A stretch of 64,000 bases of DNA, from positions 1,364,001 to 1,428,000 of the forward strand of contig NZ_CP020562.1 in assembly GCF_002082565.1 (NCBI RefSeq), in the 5' to 3' direction. Below the pieces are notes generated by a model. That model was not told the origin of the DNA. It searched no databases and saw only the letters and a list, made by a program, of their open reading frames with translations. This DNA comes from Halomonas sp. GT (GTDB taxonomy: Bacteria; Pseudomonadota; Gammaproteobacteria; Pseudomonadales; Halomonadaceae). How positions within the stretch are numbered: the stretch's first letter is position 1; every line of letters begins with the position of its first letter. Both the position numbers and the translations under genes were made by a program. Positions 29,201 through 37,409 of this stretch are shown here, one piece after another.

Positions 29201-29937
29201 ACCGAGATACCGGGGCTTCCACGTACATCGCCCTTGGCCTGTTCGGCGATAGCAGTAATTGCTTTGGCATAGGCCTCGTGATAGCGGACGGCATCTTCAT
29301 CAGTGCGAGCTGCCTCGCCCAGCATGTCGTAAGAATATGTGTAGCCTTGCTTCTCTAGGTCGCGGGCATTCTTCATACCCTCTTCGATGGTCTGGCCAAG
29401 TACGAACTGACGACCGAGAATCTTCATCGACTGGCCAACCGCCTTACGCACTACCGGCTCGCCCATGCGGCGTACTAAACCACGTAGCGCTCGGGTTGGG
29501 CCCTTAGGGTCCTCTTCCAACACTTTGCCGGTTAGCAATAGTGCCCAGGTCGAGGCGTTAACCATCGATGAGGATGATTTCCCCAAGTGCGCGCCCCAGT
29601 CGGACGGCTCGATTTTATCGTGGATCAGATCGTCGATGGTTTCTGCATCAGGCACGCGCAACAGGGCTTCTGCCAAGCACATCAGGCCTACACCTTCTGT
29701 GGTTGACAGGCCGTACTCAGCGAGGAACGCCTCCATCATTGAGGGAGACCTTTCTTTGCGCACACGTTCCACGTAGTGGGCGCCGACGGCAGCAACTTTG
29801 CGTCGATCATCCTCTGATAGCTTGATTCGTTCGATCAGCTCATGCAGCACCGCTGCTTCATCGACGTCATAGTTGCTACGGATGCGTGAGCGTAGATCGC
29901 TCACGTCGCTATGCAGATTAAGGTTAGCTTTGTTCAT
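26272..29937 (-). CDS. putA: Bifunctional proline dehydrogenase / P5C dehydrogenase PutA, long form (copy 1)
   Basis: This 1221-residue enzyme oxidises proline to glutamate in two steps. The proline dehydrogenase barrel covers about residues 90-480, with RRLLENGANSSFVN near residue 469. The aldehyde dehydrogenase domain covers about 560-1005, with catalytic Cys in SAGQRCSAL near residue 819 and Glu in IAETGGLNSM. A further 215-residue tail ends in GGNASLLA; this is the type B PutA architecture. There is no ribbon-helix-helix DNA-binding domain, so it should not repress its own gene. Start ATG 29937 has AAGGAGAG upstream; an upstream ATG is not conserved. The gene looks richer in GC than its neighbours. 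Confidence 0.95.
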   Translation of the reverse strand: MNKANLNLHSDVSDLRSRIRSNYDVDEAAVLHELIERIKLSEDDRRKVAAVGAHYVERVRKERSPSMMEAFLAEYGLSTTEGVGLMCLAEALLRVPDAETIDDLIHDKIEPSDWGAHLGKSSSSMVNASTWALLLTGKVLEEDPKGPTRALRGLVRRMGEPVVRKAVGQSMKILGRQFVLGQTIEEGMKNARDLEKQGYTYSYDMLGEAARTDEDAVRYHEAYAKAITAIAEQAKGDVRGSPGISVKLSALHPRYEYTHRDTVMEELVPRALELVRQAAKANIGFNIDAEEQDRLDLSLDVIEALMSDPSLDGWDGFGVVVQAYGRRAAPVIETLYELAERFGRKIMVRLVKGAYWDTEIKLSQEMGVKTFPVFTRKVNTDVSYMACAQMLLDRRDRIYPQFATHNAHTCAAVVAMAGDDKDSYEFQRLHGMGESLHHIVKEAEGTHCRIYAPVGAHRDLLAYLVRRLLENGANSSFVNQVVDSSIPPSEVSRDPVEGFKQLGDAISSPLIRQPGELFAPDRKNSKGYRINEPASILPLLNARETFADKTWTAGPMLAGNPAPQGPARDAVSPADESRIIGKVHEATPDEVAAALDAAEEGFREWSARPVAERAEVLRRTADLYEEHIAELTVITTREAGKMMFDGIAEVREAVDFLRYYANEGERLEAEEPGSARGIFVCISPWNFPLAITTGQIAAALVAGNAVLAKPAEQTPLIAARAVELMREAGLPEAALQLLPGDGPTVGGPLTSDPRIAGVCFTGSTPVAQIIHKALAKNAGPDAILIAETGGLNSMIVDSTALTEQAVRDILISSFQSAGQRCSALRMLYVQEEARDRLLNMLYGAMDSLTIGDPWNTDTDVSPVIDADAQAEISDYVAAHEKSGNVLKKLSAPETGTFVTPAVIKVSGIEDLEREIFGPVLHVATFKARDIDNVVDAINGKGYGLTFGLHTRIDDRVQQIVERIHVGNVYVNRNQIGAIVGSQPFGGEGLSGTGPKAGGPLYVTRFRRTAVTEHHVAPEGKTVSLSDLQSALDGLDARNWAVRPNRIEVLRKALSGKGGVIRKALNETASLDMTPQTLPGPTGESNRLAMYPKGAVLCLGPTLDIAAAQAIQALGAGCTAVVIAPGAAQAVQPLVDAGAPVIGLEGSITADTLSEINGIAAVAAAGKSDWTHELRIALAKRDGAIVPLETQTISPDRYVVERHLCIDTTAAGGNASLLATAE

Positions 29938-30009
29938 GATGGTTCTCTCCTTGCAAGTCGACACATAGCGTAGATGTATCGACTTAAATCTTTTGCTTTT
30001 AATGGCTCA

Positions 30010-31500
30010 CTAGCGATCAATATGCTGATATTCGCCAGAGTCGTTAGTCAGGCTACTCACCACCAGGATGGCAATGAAGGAAGCAATAAAGCCTGGAATA
30101 ATCTCGTAAACACCAGGGCCACCCATGAACTCACCGTTCCAGCCTAGCGAGATCCAGCTCATGACAGTGGCAGCGCCTACCACCATGCCAGCGATGGCAC
30201 CATTACCGTTCGTACGTGGCCACATTAGCGACAGAATAATCAGCGGACCAAACGCCGCACCGAAGCCAGCCCACGCATTACTGACCAGCCCCAACACCTG
30301 AGAGTTTTCGTCAGACGCTATTAAAGCTGCTACCAAGCCAACTAGCGCAACACAGACTCGACCAACGCGCACACACTCCTTGTCAGTTGCTTCTTTACGC
30401 AGGAACAGGCGATAGAAGTCCTCCGTCAACGATGATGACGACACTAGAAGCTGGCTGGAGATAGTACTCATGATCGCAGCTAGGAGAGCCGCATAAAGAA
30501 AACCGGTGATCAGCGGGTGGAACAGCAGCTCCGCAAGGATGATAAAAATTGTTTCCGGATCCTGGACATCTAATCCATTACGGATTGCATATGCTCGACC
30601 AAAAATACCCAGTGAGACCGCACCAATTAGGGAGATAAGCATCCAGCCCATGCCAATGTTGCGGGCGACAGGAACATCCTTGAGTGTCCTGATCGCCATA
30701 AAGCGCACAATGATGTGTGGCTGTCCGAAATAGCCTAACCCCCAAGTAACCGCTGATAGCCAGCCAATAAAGGTCAGTCCCGACGTCCAGGATAGTAGGG
30801 TGGGATCAACTTCATTTAGCGTCTGTGACGCCTGGGAAAAACCGCCGCCGCCTTCACCAAAGAGCACCACCGCTGGCATGATCACCAAAGCAAGCATCAT
30901 GATGCAGCCTTGCACAAAGTCCGTCATGCTCACGGCGAGAAAGCCGCCGACAACGGTGTAAATAAGCACGACGCCCAGTGTAATGATGACACCCATGGCG
31001 TAGTTGCTCATATCACCGATATTGAAGATGCCGGAGAATGCGCTTTCAAACAGCTTGCCGCCTGCCACTAGGCCTGATGCCGTATAAACTGCGAAGAAGA
31101 TAACAATAACGATAGCGGACACTGTACGTAGCGAAAGGGCTCTTGTCGGAAACCGATTCGCTAAAAAGGCTGGGATAGTGATCGCATTACCGTAGTGAAC
31201 CGTTTGTTCACGAAGTCGTGGGGCGACCAGTGTCCAGTTGAAGAACGCACCCACGAGTAGGCCAATACCAATCCAGGCTGAGCCCAAGCCAGATACGAAC
31301 ATTGCACCGGGTAGCCCCAGCAGCAACCAGCCGCTCATGTCTGAAGCACCAGCCGACAGGGCCGCCACCTGTGGGCTGAGGCCTCGACCACCCAGCATGT
31401 AGTCTTCGGATGAAGACGTCGCTTTGCGCATGGCATAAACGCCGATGGCGATCATGAGCGCAAAGTAGGCGGTAAGACTGATCCAAACACCGATAGCCAT
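30010..31500 (-). CDS. putP: Sodium/proline symporter PutP (copy 2)
   Basis: This second 496-residue PutP has the same family blocks as the first and the same N- and C-terminal sequences (MAIGVWISL and GEYQHIDR). The differences from copy 1 are scattered and mostly conservative, about 34 residues, so the two copies are around 93% identical. It follows PutA copy 2 after 271 bases and precedes PutA copy 1 by 73 bases, all read leftward. The pair may be tuned to different salt or proline conditions, but this is inference. The upstream leader also resembles that of copy 1. Confidence 0.96.
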   Translation of the reverse strand: MAIGVWISLTAYFALMIAIGVYAMRKATSSSEDYMLGGRGLSPQVAALSAGASDMSGWLLLGLPGAMFVSGLGSAWIGIGLLVGAFFNWTLVAPRLREQTVHYGNAITIPAFLANRFPTRALSLRTVSAIVIVIFFAVYTASGLVAGGKLFESAFSGIFNIGDMSNYAMGVIITLGVVLIYTVVGGFLAVSMTDFVQGCIMMLALVIMPAVVLFGEGGGGFSQASQTLNEVDPTLLSWTSGLTFIGWLSAVTWGLGYFGQPHIIVRFMAIRTLKDVPVARNIGMGWMLISLIGAVSLGIFGRAYAIRNGLDVQDPETIFIILAELLFHPLITGFLYAALLAAIMSTISSQLLVSSSSLTEDFYRLFLRKEATDKECVRVGRVCVALVGLVAALIASDENSQVLGLVSNAWAGFGAAFGPLIILSLMWPRTNGNGAIAGMVVGAATVMSWISLGWNGEFMGGPGVYEIIPGFIASFIAILVVSSLTNDSGEYQHIDR

Positions 31501-31642
31501 AAGAACTCCTTCATTACATTAGGCCGGACGTAGCGCCGACAGGTATGTGCGCTTACCAAAAGAATCTAGTAATGGCGCAGCCTTATTGTTAAGCGTTGTT
31601 ATTGAACCCTATGCTTATTCACGTTACTGGCCCCAACGAAAA

Positions 31643-31682
31643 CCTACCCAGAGCCTCGTCAGAGGGGTAAAGCCTGGGTAGG
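31643..31682 (-). other. Hairpin in the putA-putP gap (copy 2)
   Basis: CCTACCCAG at 31643-31651 pairs with CTGGGTAGG at 31674-31682; the loop itself holds a CCTC/GAGG mini-stem. As in copy 1, no T run follows. Confidence 0.5.
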
Positions 31683-31770
31683 CAACGAGAGTGAAGGCAA
31701 TTGCTCAATTCGTTTCAGCTATTAGGTCACCTCATTAAAGAGAGTGAGGTTAATCGTTTTGTTTATCCAT

Positions 31771-34700
31771 TCACTCATCGCCAAGCGCCAGAAGTGACGC
31801 GTTTCCACCTAAGGCAGCGGTGTTGTTGGTGATCGTTTTTTCAGTCACAAAGCGCTGGAGGTAGTGTGGGCCGCCTGCCTTTGGGCCGGTGCCAGAGAGG
31901 CCCTGTCCGCCAAACGGTTGAACGCCAACGACTGCGCCAATAATGTTGCGGTTGATATACACATTGCCTACTCGCATTTTCTGCGCTATTTCAGCGGCAA
32001 ATGACTCATTACGGCTGTGCACCCCAAAGGTCAGACCATACCCGCGACCATTAATGTCATTGATAACGCGGTCAATATCGCGAGACTTGTAACGGACAAT
32101 GTGCAGAATGGGGCCAAACTGCTCCCGGGTAAGCGAGTCAATGCTGTCGACGACAAAGGCGGTGGGCGCCACGAAGGTGCCATTTTGGGTGTGTTCTGCC
32201 ACCATCGGTGTTTCCGCGACTAGGCGATTTTCACCCTTCAACTTTTCTATATGCGCCGTTAGACCCTTACGTGCGTCTTCATCAATCACCGGGCCCACAT
32301 CGGTGCCTAAATCTCGTGGATCACCAATACGTAGCTCGTTCATGGCGCCTTTTAGAATTTCAATGACGCGGTCGGCAATATCGTCTTGTAAGTAAAGCAC
32401 CCGAAGCGCGGAACAACGCTGACCGGCACTTTGGAACGCAGATTGAATTACATCGACAACGACCTGTTCAGGCAACGCTGTAGAGTCGACAATCATGGCG
32501 TTCATGCCGCCTGTTTCGGCAATCAGCGTTGGCAGCGGTGCATTTTCGCGGGCTGCAAGAGCACGGTTGATTATCTGCGCCGTATCAGTGCCGCCGGTGA
32601 ATACAACACCCGTAATACGTGGGTCAGAGGTTAAGACGCTACCTACCGTGGGACCATCGCCAGGCAGTAACTGAACCACGTCACGTGGCATGCCCGCTTC
32701 GTAAAGCAACTCAATAACGCGGTGAGCAACGATCGACGTTTGTTCTGCCGGTTTAGCGAGTACGGTGTTGCCAGCAACGGCGGCGGCGACAATCTGGCCG
32801 CAGAAAATTGCCACCGGGAAGTTCCAAGGGCTGATTGCCGCGAATACCCCCTTACCGCCCATCATCAAGCGGTTGGATTCACCGGTAGGGCCTGGTAGCT
32901 CAATCGGCTGACTAAACGCTTCTTCAGCACGCATAGCGTAATAGCGACAAAAGTCCACAGCTTCCTTGATCTCGTCGACACCGTCGGTGAGCAGCTTACC
33001 GCCTTCACGTGAACAGAGCGTCATCAGCTCTGCCATGTGCTCTTCCATCAAGTCGGCTAAGCGGCGAAGGATGTCAGCACGCTCGGTTACCGGGGTCGTT
33101 TCCCAGCGGGGAAACGCTTGCCAAGCCGCGTCGAGTGCTTTGGCTGCCTGCGCTTTGCTAGTCCACTGAATGCTGCCCACAGTTTTGCGGCGGTCGAAAG
33201 GCGAGGTGACTGCGTGGGTATTCGCGGCATCGTCGGCAACATCAAAGGCCAGCAAGGGTTTTGCCAGGTACTGCTTATCCATAAACGAGCCCATCTTGTC
33301 CATTAACGGATAGAAATGGCTACGAATATTAAGATTGACCCCGCGAGAGTTACGGCGCTTAGGCCCATAGATATCTTTTGGCAGCGGAATGCGCTTATTG
33401 GAAAACGTTTTATGCTGACGAAGCGTTTCAATCGGGTGTTGGCACAATGACTCTACAGGGACTTCCGGATCGACAATTTGGTGAACGAAAGAGGAGTTCG
33501 CTCCATTTTCAAGCAGGCGACGTACTAGATAGGGCAGTAGGTCTTTATGGGCACCAACCGGGGCATAAATTCGGCAGTAAGTGCCTTTTGGCGCGCGTGC
33601 TAGGGCTGCGTCATAAAGTGCTTCGCCCATGCCATGTAAGCGCTGGAATTCAAACGGGCGGCTATCTTGATTGGCGAGTTCAAGAATCGTCGTGACGGTG
33701 TGGGCGTTATGCGTTGCGAACTGAGGGAAAATACGCCCACGAGTATCGTTGGATAGCAGAAACTGGGCGCAGGCCAAGTAAGCTACGTCGGTACAGGCTT
33801 TGCGCGTAAATACAGGATAGCCATCTACCCCTAGCTGTTGAGACTCCTTGATTTCGCTATCCCAATAAGCGCCTTTAACCAAACGTAGCGGTATTTCGTC
33901 GCCTTGTTGCTCGGCCAGACGGTTAATGAAGTGCAGTACGGGTAAAGCGCGTTTCGAATATGCCTGCACGACAAGGCCAAAGTGCCCCCATCCTTTCACT
34001 GCATCACTTTCATATATCGCGCGGAAAACGTCGAGAGAGAGCTCTAGGCGATCCACTTCTTCAGCATCAATTGTCACTGCTACGTCAAGCTCACGAGCCT
34101 TAGTCACTAGCTTAATAACCGTGTCGACTAGTTCGGTAAGTACCTGCTCGCGGCGACCAAACTCATAGCGGGGATGTAGGGCAGATAACTTAATAGATAC
34201 TGACGGGGCAGGTGTTTTATCGCCTAATGTTTTGCAGGCTTTGCCGACCTGCTCGATTGCGCGAGCGTAGTCATCATAGTAGCGCTTGGCGTCGGCACGG
34301 GTGCGCGCTGCCTCGCCCAACATATCATAGGAGTAGGTATAGCCTTTATTGAAGAGCGTTTTAGAGCGTTTTAGTGCTTCATTAATATCGCGCCCTAAGA
34401 CAAACTGTTTACCCATGATTTTCATCGCTTCCATCATGGCGCGACGAATAACGGGTTCACCTACTTTATTAACCATGCGGTTAATAAAGTGGGCTGGTTG
34501 GCCCTCTTTTGGGTGATCGAGCTTCAACACATGCCCGGTCATCAATAGACCCCATGTAGAAGCATTGACCATCCATGATTCGCTTTTACCTAAGTGGGAC
34601 TTCCAATCTGCAGGGCCAAGCCTATCTTCAATTAGCGCATCGGCAGTCGCTGTATCTGGGATGCGCAGCATGGCTTCTGCTAAACACATCAGCATTAAAC

Positions 34701-34962
34701 CTTCATGGGTGTCCAGACTGTACTGTTGCAGCAGTTCGTCAATCGTATCGACAGCAGTATCCATTTTGCGGACATCACGCACCAACGCTGCTGTATTCGA
34801 TTCAATCCGTGCAAAATCGTCACTGTCAGCATTGAGAACTTTAATTAGCTCACTGACGAAGGCGTCCTCATCTACAAGATAATGATCACTGATACGCTCC
34901 ATAAGCGTATCAAGATCAGTTTGCCAGATGGCAGGGTCACGCATTTTCTTGGCATTGAGCAT
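31771..34962 (-). CDS. putA: Bifunctional proline dehydrogenase / P5C dehydrogenase PutA, short form (copy 2)
   Basis: This 1063-residue enzyme oxidises proline to glutamate. It has the PRODH barrel with RRLLENGANSSFVH near residue 484 and the aldehyde dehydrogenase with Cys in SAGQRCSALR near residue 848 and Glu in IAETGGMNAM. It stops soon after the aldehyde dehydrogenase domain, in GGNASLLA, as in type A PutAs. Its N-terminus lacks a DNA-binding domain. Sequence differs greatly from PutA copy 1, so they are not a recent duplicate. The start is either 34974 or 34962; I choose the inner ATG, with GGGGGCC just before it, but this is uncertain. Confidence 0.95.
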   Translation of the reverse strand: MLNAKKMRDPAIWQTDLDTLMERISDHYLVDEDAFVSELIKVLNADSDDFARIESNTAALVRDVRKMDTAVDTIDELLQQYSLDTHEGLMLMCLAEAMLRIPDTATADALIEDRLGPADWKSHLGKSESWMVNASTWGLLMTGHVLKLDHPKEGQPAHFINRMVNKVGEPVIRRAMMEAMKIMGKQFVLGRDINEALKRSKTLFNKGYTYSYDMLGEAARTRADAKRYYDDYARAIEQVGKACKTLGDKTPAPSVSIKLSALHPRYEFGRREQVLTELVDTVIKLVTKARELDVAVTIDAEEVDRLELSLDVFRAIYESDAVKGWGHFGLVVQAYSKRALPVLHFINRLAEQQGDEIPLRLVKGAYWDSEIKESQQLGVDGYPVFTRKACTDVAYLACAQFLLSNDTRGRIFPQFATHNAHTVTTILELANQDSRPFEFQRLHGMGEALYDAALARAPKGTYCRIYAPVGAHKDLLPYLVRRLLENGANSSFVHQIVDPEVPVESLCQHPIETLRQHKTFSNKRIPLPKDIYGPKRRNSRGVNLNIRSHFYPLMDKMGSFMDKQYLAKPLLAFDVADDAANTHAVTSPFDRRKTVGSIQWTSKAQAAKALDAAWQAFPRWETTPVTERADILRRLADLMEEHMAELMTLCSREGGKLLTDGVDEIKEAVDFCRYYAMRAEEAFSQPIELPGPTGESNRLMMGGKGVFAAISPWNFPVAIFCGQIVAAAVAGNTVLAKPAEQTSIVAHRVIELLYEAGMPRDVVQLLPGDGPTVGSVLTSDPRITGVVFTGGTDTAQIINRALAARENAPLPTLIAETGGMNAMIVDSTALPEQVVVDVIQSAFQSAGQRCSALRVLYLQDDIADRVIEILKGAMNELRIGDPRDLGTDVGPVIDEDARKGLTAHIEKLKGENRLVAETPMVAEHTQNGTFVAPTAFVVDSIDSLTREQFGPILHIVRYKSRDIDRVINDINGRGYGLTFGVHSRNESFAAEIAQKMRVGNVYINRNIIGAVVGVQPFGGQGLSGTGPKAGGPHYLQRFVTEKTITNNTAALGGNASLLALGDE

Positions 34963-35210
34963 TGAGGCCCCCATAAGTCTGAGCAGAAAACGAAAAGCAG
35001 AAACAAATAACCGAAATAAAGCGATGGTAGGGCGCTGTGCCCAAGATAACGGTCGAATGTAGAGCGAGCTGCCATTAGGTGTATGTCGTTTTCATGGCAA
35101 AACGTGTCAAATTCTCGGTAAGAAACGCTTTTTAAGACTTTAGTTTAGTTTCTGAACGGCTGCCAACACGCAAAATGGCGTGTTATGTGCCCAAGCTAAC
35201 TGCTTCATTA

Positions 35211-36104
35211 CTAGCGAAATGAGAGTGCGCCAGTCTTGACGCTTGCTCCTGAAGAAGGCGCGGAAGATGCTAACGAAGTTGCACTGGATGTTGAAGAAGA
35301 CGCTAAGTGGGTAGCCGAATCGAGCGGCGTATTGGTTGCGCTTACACCTTGTCGTAGCTGGCGGGGAGACAAGCCGTAACTACGCCGAAAAGCATGCGAA
35401 AGAGCGCTCTGATTCGCGAAGCCTGTCTGGATGGCTATGTCAGTGAGTGGTAGACGGCTTTGTAATACAAGCTGCCTGGCTGCGTGTAAGCGTTGGCGTC
35501 GAACATATTGCCAGGGCGACAGGCCCGTTTGGACGCGAAAGCGTTCAGAGAAATGTGCCTCACTGAGGCAGGCCAATTTTGCTAAATCAGCTACTCTCAG
35601 CTCATCGGCCAAGTGATGGCGAATAAAACGATCAATTTGATCAAGGTTGAGCCGCCGTTGTGATGCGCTTTCTGATGCGCCCAGACGAGCCTTTAATGAA
35701 CCTAACAACGTGGCAGCAAGACGATCTTGCTGGAAAGACATTGCCGACGTGTCAAATCCTTGGGCGAGCTCGCTTTCTACGAAAGCAAGGTAGTGGCGCA
35801 ATGGATTGTCGAGTGCAAAAAAACGCGGCGCATCAAACAGTGCTACTAATTCGCGGTGTTCGCCCGTTAAGGCAGGTGCATCTTCAGGCAGGTCCAGTAT
35901 CAGTTGACGATTGTAGCCGTTACCTGAATAGAAGTGTTCATGATTCGCGGGAACAATGCAGCCTGAAAATGCGTTTACCCGGCCACCTAGGCCTTCAATC
36001 TCAAATTCTGAAGAGCCGCACAGCGTAATGACTATTTGGTGAAAATCGTGGGAGTGATGCTTTGTGGCACTTTCTAAAGGGATTTGACGAATAGTACTCG
36101 GCAT
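35211..36104 (-). CDS. AraC-family transcriptional regulator with Ser-rich tail
   Basis: The 297-residue protein has an N-terminal cupin-like sensor (HHSHDFHQIVITLCGSSEFEIEG and VPANHEHFYSGNG) and a C-terminal AraC domain with LADLAKLACLSEAHFSERFRVQTGLSPWQYVRRQRL and IAIQTGFANQSALSHAFRRSYGLSPRQLR (separate blocks). After the DNA-binding domain there is a 45-residue low-complexity Ser/Thr/Ala tail. It lies directly upstream of PutA copy 2 in the same direction, 248 bases away. Since neither PutA can bind DNA, a regulator such as the PruR-type AraC activator of pseudomonads is expected, and this gene is the natural candidate. The role is inferred. Confidence 0.85.
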   Translation of the reverse strand: MPSTIRQIPLESATKHHSHDFHQIVITLCGSSEFEIEGLGGRVNAFSGCIVPANHEHFYSGNGYNRQLILDLPEDAPALTGEHRELVALFDAPRFFALDNPLRHYLAFVESELAQGFDTSAMSFQQDRLAATLLGSLKARLGASESASQRRLNLDQIDRFIRHHLADELRVADLAKLACLSEAHFSERFRVQTGLSPWQYVRRQRLHAARQLVLQSRLPLTDIAIQTGFANQSALSHAFRRSYGLSPRQLRQGVSATNTPLDSATHLASSSTSSATSLASSAPSSGASVKTGALSFR

Positions 36105-36131
36105 GAGGTCTCCTCGGCACTGCTGGCCTGT

Positions 36132-36491
36132 TTACCGCTGGCGCAGCGCTGTGTGTGCCACTAAATGATCACGTAGTGCTTTCAGTTCCGCATAACCCTC
36201 CTGGTTAAGTAACGGTTTGCTTCGAGCAATTTGCCAATGGCGCCCGTGGGTGTCCATTAAATGTGATGCGCGACGTCGCACATTATCCAGATACTCATCG
36301 TGGCGAATGGGGTAGCCAATGATGGCATTCCATTCCGTTTCACTAATGTTGCTTTCCAGCGCTTTGTCAAACAAATCGATCAAGTCGCTAGGCTCAGTTC
36401 GGTAGCGTGGCGTACCCACCGTCATCAATATTAGCAGTACGGCACCTATTACCAGCAAACAGACGCCAAACACTAATAGGTACAGCGCCAT
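36132..36491 (-). CDS. Small membrane-anchored hypothetical protein
   Basis: The 119-residue product begins with one hydrophobic helix (LYLLVFGVCLLVIGAVLLILMTVG, residues 3-26), then a polar helical domain with no motif that I recognise. A GGGAG ribosome site is 6 bases upstream of the ATG. It probably has the soluble part in the cytoplasm. It ends 27 bases before the AraC gene and could be in the same transcript. Confidence 0.7.
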   Translation of the reverse strand: MALYLLVFGVCLLVIGAVLLILMTVGTPRYRTEPSDLIDLFDKALESNISETEWNAIIGYPIRHDEYLDNVRRRASHLMDTHGRHWQIARSKPLLNQEGYAELKALRDHLVAHTALRQR

Positions 36492-36549
36492 ACTAAACTC
36501 CCTGCAAAATCAGTATCAGAATTCGTTTCAAGGTGGATGACAGTATACG

Positions 36550-36714
36550 CCTGCTGTCCGTTAAGACGAAAATTTTGCAGTTTTGCGAACTTTTCCTGTT
36601 CAAGGTGTCAGAGTGTGTACAGGCAACATCGCGATAGCAGTCGTTAATAGTGTTGTTCTGGCTATTGTTTTCGATCCCTTGCTTCCGCTGCTTATCAAGC
36701 AGCGGTTTTTTTTG
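36550..36714 (+). ncRNA. Candidate small RNA ending in an intrinsic terminator
   Basis: The + strand has a terminator with no protein gene feeding it. Just before it lies GATCCCTTGCTT (36673-36684), and further upstream TAATAGTGTTGT (36646-36657). Both are found in nearly the same form before the terminator at 41121. The 5' end is not defined, and no good promoter was seen. This is a hypothesis. Confidence 0.3.
36685..36714 (+). terminator. Strong + strand intrinsic terminator
   Basis: CCGCTGCTT at 36685-36693 and AAGCAGCGG at 36697-36705 form a 9-bp stem, followed by eight T (36706-36713). The T tract exists on the + strand only, while both flanking genes read leftward. Confidence 0.85.
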
Positions 36715-36773
36715 CTTATCAATCGTTCATTATTCCGACTCAGAGCGACGACTCATATGGCTGGCAGCCTGTA

Positions 36774-36824
36774 GGTAGTGTCGACAAACAGGTAGTGTCG
36801 GCGAATAGTTAGTGTCGGCGAATT
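36774..36824. repeat. 17-bp tandem repeat at the end of the CBS gene
   Basis: Three units: GGTAGTGTCGACAAACA (36774), GGTAGTGTCGGCGAATA (36791) and GTTAGTGTCGGCGAATT (36808), with a partial fourth. The third overlaps the CBS-protein stop codon (36809-36811 on the minus strand). Confidence 0.8.
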
Positions 36825-37216
36825 GTTAGCAGCGCCATCAAGATATCGCGACGCGTGACAATACCCACTAAGCGTTGCTGTTCCACAACGGGATAAACCT
36901 TAGGTTTTGCTCCGAGCATTTCCTGTGCTAAATCGGTAATGCTTTTGTTGGGCGTTGTGGTGAGTACGTCTTGGCGCATTAACTCACGTACCAGGGGCGC
37001 TTCATCATCGTGATAAATGCTATCCAATACGCGGCCCATTACATCCTGCTCAGATATAAAACCAATCAACCGATCAGACGCATCTACTACCGGGGCGCCT
37101 GGTAAACGGTGTAATGCCAAACCTTGAGCCAAAGTAGTGATAGAGGTTTGGCCGGTGACACGGTAGCAGTCCCGTGACATAACATCGCGTACGTTATCGG
37201 GGGTTTTTTTATTCAT
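36809..37216 (-). CDS. CBS-domain pair protein
   Basis: The 135-residue product is made of two CBS motifs: VRDVMSRDCYRVTGQTSITTLAQGLALHRLPGAPVVDASDRLIGFISEQDVMGRVL and VRELMRQDVLTTTPNKSITDLAQEML with the ending VYPVVEQQRLVGIVTRRDILMALL (each cited as separate blocks). Stand-alone CBS pairs bind adenosyl nucleotides and regulate other proteins. No partner is evident nearby. Start at ATG 37216 has AAGGAGT 7 bases upstream; 29 more codons upstream are open but poor. Confidence 0.88.
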   Translation of the reverse strand: MNKKTPDNVRDVMSRDCYRVTGQTSITTLAQGLALHRLPGAPVVDASDRLIGFISEQDVMGRVLDSIYHDDEAPLVRELMRQDVLTTTPNKSITDLAQEMLGAKPKVYPVVEQQRLVGIVTRRDILMALLTIRRH

Positions 37217-37409
37217 GTTGACACTCCTTGACGTGATACGCGCAGCTTCACTCTGTAAGAGAATAGAGCAATAACCGCTTGCTGCATGAAAGCCATGAAT
37301 CACGAGACCTATAATTCTATTAATGTAGAAGATTTAACTCACCCTGCGTTGTCCTTATTATTGTTACATTCAACGCTTTGCTTCATTCCTGAAGCTGCAA
37401 GGAGTCAAT

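Larger units (their letters stand above)
36492..36808. other. Intergenic region with + strand terminator and short repeat
   Basis: The 317 bases between two leftward genes contain no gene I trust. They hold a + strand intrinsic terminator (36685-36713) with a possible small RNA in front of it, and a 17-bp repeat at the right end (36774-36824). A 63-codon open frame at 36583 shows no family features. Confidence 0.6.

Noticed and set aside
24542..31500. Insertion-sequence-mediated duplication of putP
   Set aside because: No transposase, terminal inverted repeats or target duplications were seen around either copy.
36583..36774. 63-codon open frame near the 36.7 kb terminator
   Set aside because: It runs through the terminator stem and T tract, so it is unlikely to be a protein gene.
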